Assembly (NCBI GenBank): GCA_020047885.1 | Contig: JAIFNF010000275.1 | Span: 1 to 5,670 of the forward strand | DNA: 5,670 nt | From: Gammaproteobacteria bacterium | GTDB taxonomy: Bacteria; Pseudomonadota; Gammaproteobacteria; Competibacterales; Competibacteraceae | Direction of reading: 5' to 3' | Shown: positions 5,365 to 5,670 of the stretch, one piece after another | How the letters are laid out: the number at the start of each line of letters is the position of its first letter | How positions within the stretch are numbered: the first letter of the stretch is position 1 | Notes under the pieces: model-generated | Told to the model about the DNA's origin: nothing | What the model saw: the letters and a program-made list of their open reading frames with translations, nothing else | Databases searched by the model: none | Program-made: the position numbers and the translations under genes

Positions 5365-5670
5365 CTAACGGATTTCTACCCGCATTCCCACTTGCACCCA
5401 CGGACGCAGCGCTTCGATCTGCCGGTTGTCCAGCGCTACGCAACCGCTAGTCCAGTCAATACCGGCATGATGGACACCCGGATTACCCGCCCCGATGCCA
5501 TGAATACCGATCTGCCCGCCCAGTGGGGTATCCTGCGGCGGACGTCGACCGTTCAGCCAGGCGGTGCGGATGCGCTCGTAGGTTGCGCGGTTAATGCGCT
5601 GCTCCCGCAAGGCGCGTTCGGCATAATCGATGTTCGGATAGTCCAGACCGATAAAGCGCTTAAACCGGCT
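5365..5670 (-). CDS. YkuD-type L,D-transpeptidase family protein, C-terminal part (cut by window edge)
   Basis: The minus-strand frame is open from the right edge to a TAG at 5365-5367; 101 residues are visible and the N-terminus lies outside. The visible part begins with SRFKRFIGLDYPN, typical of the YkuD region before the catalytic site, and contains IHGIG followed by DWTSGCVALDN. The Cys (codon 5440-5442) is the expected nucleophile and the His (codon 5500-5502) the conserved partner. Here the usual SHGC motif is the TSGC variant, seen in a branch of YkuD proteins with a DW[ST]xGC[IV]A signature. The likely role is peptidoglycan crosslinking or lipoprotein attachment in the periplasm, but the branch is less well characterised. 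It precedes the Lpp-like gene on the same strand with a 149-bp gap holding that gene's own promoter. A TTG at 5608-5610 is internal, not the start. Confidence 0.85.
   Translation of the reverse strand, partial: SRFKRFIGLDYPNIDYAERALREQRINRATYERIRTAWLNGRRPPQDTPLGGQIGIHGIGAGNPGVHHAGIDWTSGCVALDNRQIEALRPWVQVGMRVEIR

Noticed and set aside
1..5670. CRISPR array, tRNA or rRNA gene, insertion sequence
   Set aside because: No regularly spaced repeats, no tRNA-like cloverleaf, no rRNA sequence and no transposase motif were seen on either strand.

Overview
The window looks like chromosome from a gammaproteobacterium. It combines an NAD-linked (group 3d, Hox-type) [NiFe]-hydrogenase module with a cell-envelope cluster built around a small Lpp/OprI-like alanine-zipper lipoprotein, a combination typical of Gammaproteobacteria. 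Purple sulfur bacteria, Competibacter-like organisms or methanotrophs would all fit, but the genus cannot be fixed from the sequence alone. The genes are G+C-rich, while the spacers at the left end and around the lipoprotein promoter are more A+T-rich.

Left part (210-3308, minus strand): a tight three-gene operon read right to left, hoxF-hoxU-hoxY. Adjacent genes overlap by 4 bp (hoxF/hoxU) and 8 bp (hoxU/hoxY), and each has a good Shine-Dalgarno sequence. HoxF carries FMN, the NADH site and a [4Fe-4S] cluster, with a NuoE/HoxE-like domain fused at its N-terminus. HoxU is the iron-sulfur relay. HoxY is the hydrogenase small subunit with the proximal cluster. Together they would move electrons between NAD(H) and the NiFe site of a large subunit, HoxH. 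No hoxH follows hoxY: the last 209 bp to the window edge are non-coding, with short hairpins, so HoxH must be encoded farther left, elsewhere, or be missing.

Middle (3309-3613): a 305-bp divergent intergenic region separates hoxF from an L,D-transpeptidase gene. It holds two small dyads and a weak candidate promoter near hoxF, and a long REP-like hairpin near the transpeptidase.

Right part (3614-5670): an envelope cluster. A secreted LysM plus YkuD L,D-transpeptidase with a long Pro/Tyr-rich tail (plus strand) converges on a small Lpp-like lipoprotein gene (minus strand), and the two share a strong bidirectional terminator. Upstream of the lipoprotein is a second YkuD-type protein (minus strand), cut by the window edge. 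In E. coli, ErfK/YbiS-type L,D-transpeptidases link the C-terminal lysine of Lpp to peptidoglycan. The lipoprotein here ends in Tyr-Lys, so the neighbourhood is plausibly an enzyme-substrate set for tethering the outer membrane to the wall.

Nothing here proves a wholly new system. The points most worth a second look are the hox operon without hoxH, the loss of cluster ligands in the HoxF N-terminal domain, the transpeptidase-lipoprotein-transpeptidase cluster, and the structured lipoprotein leader.
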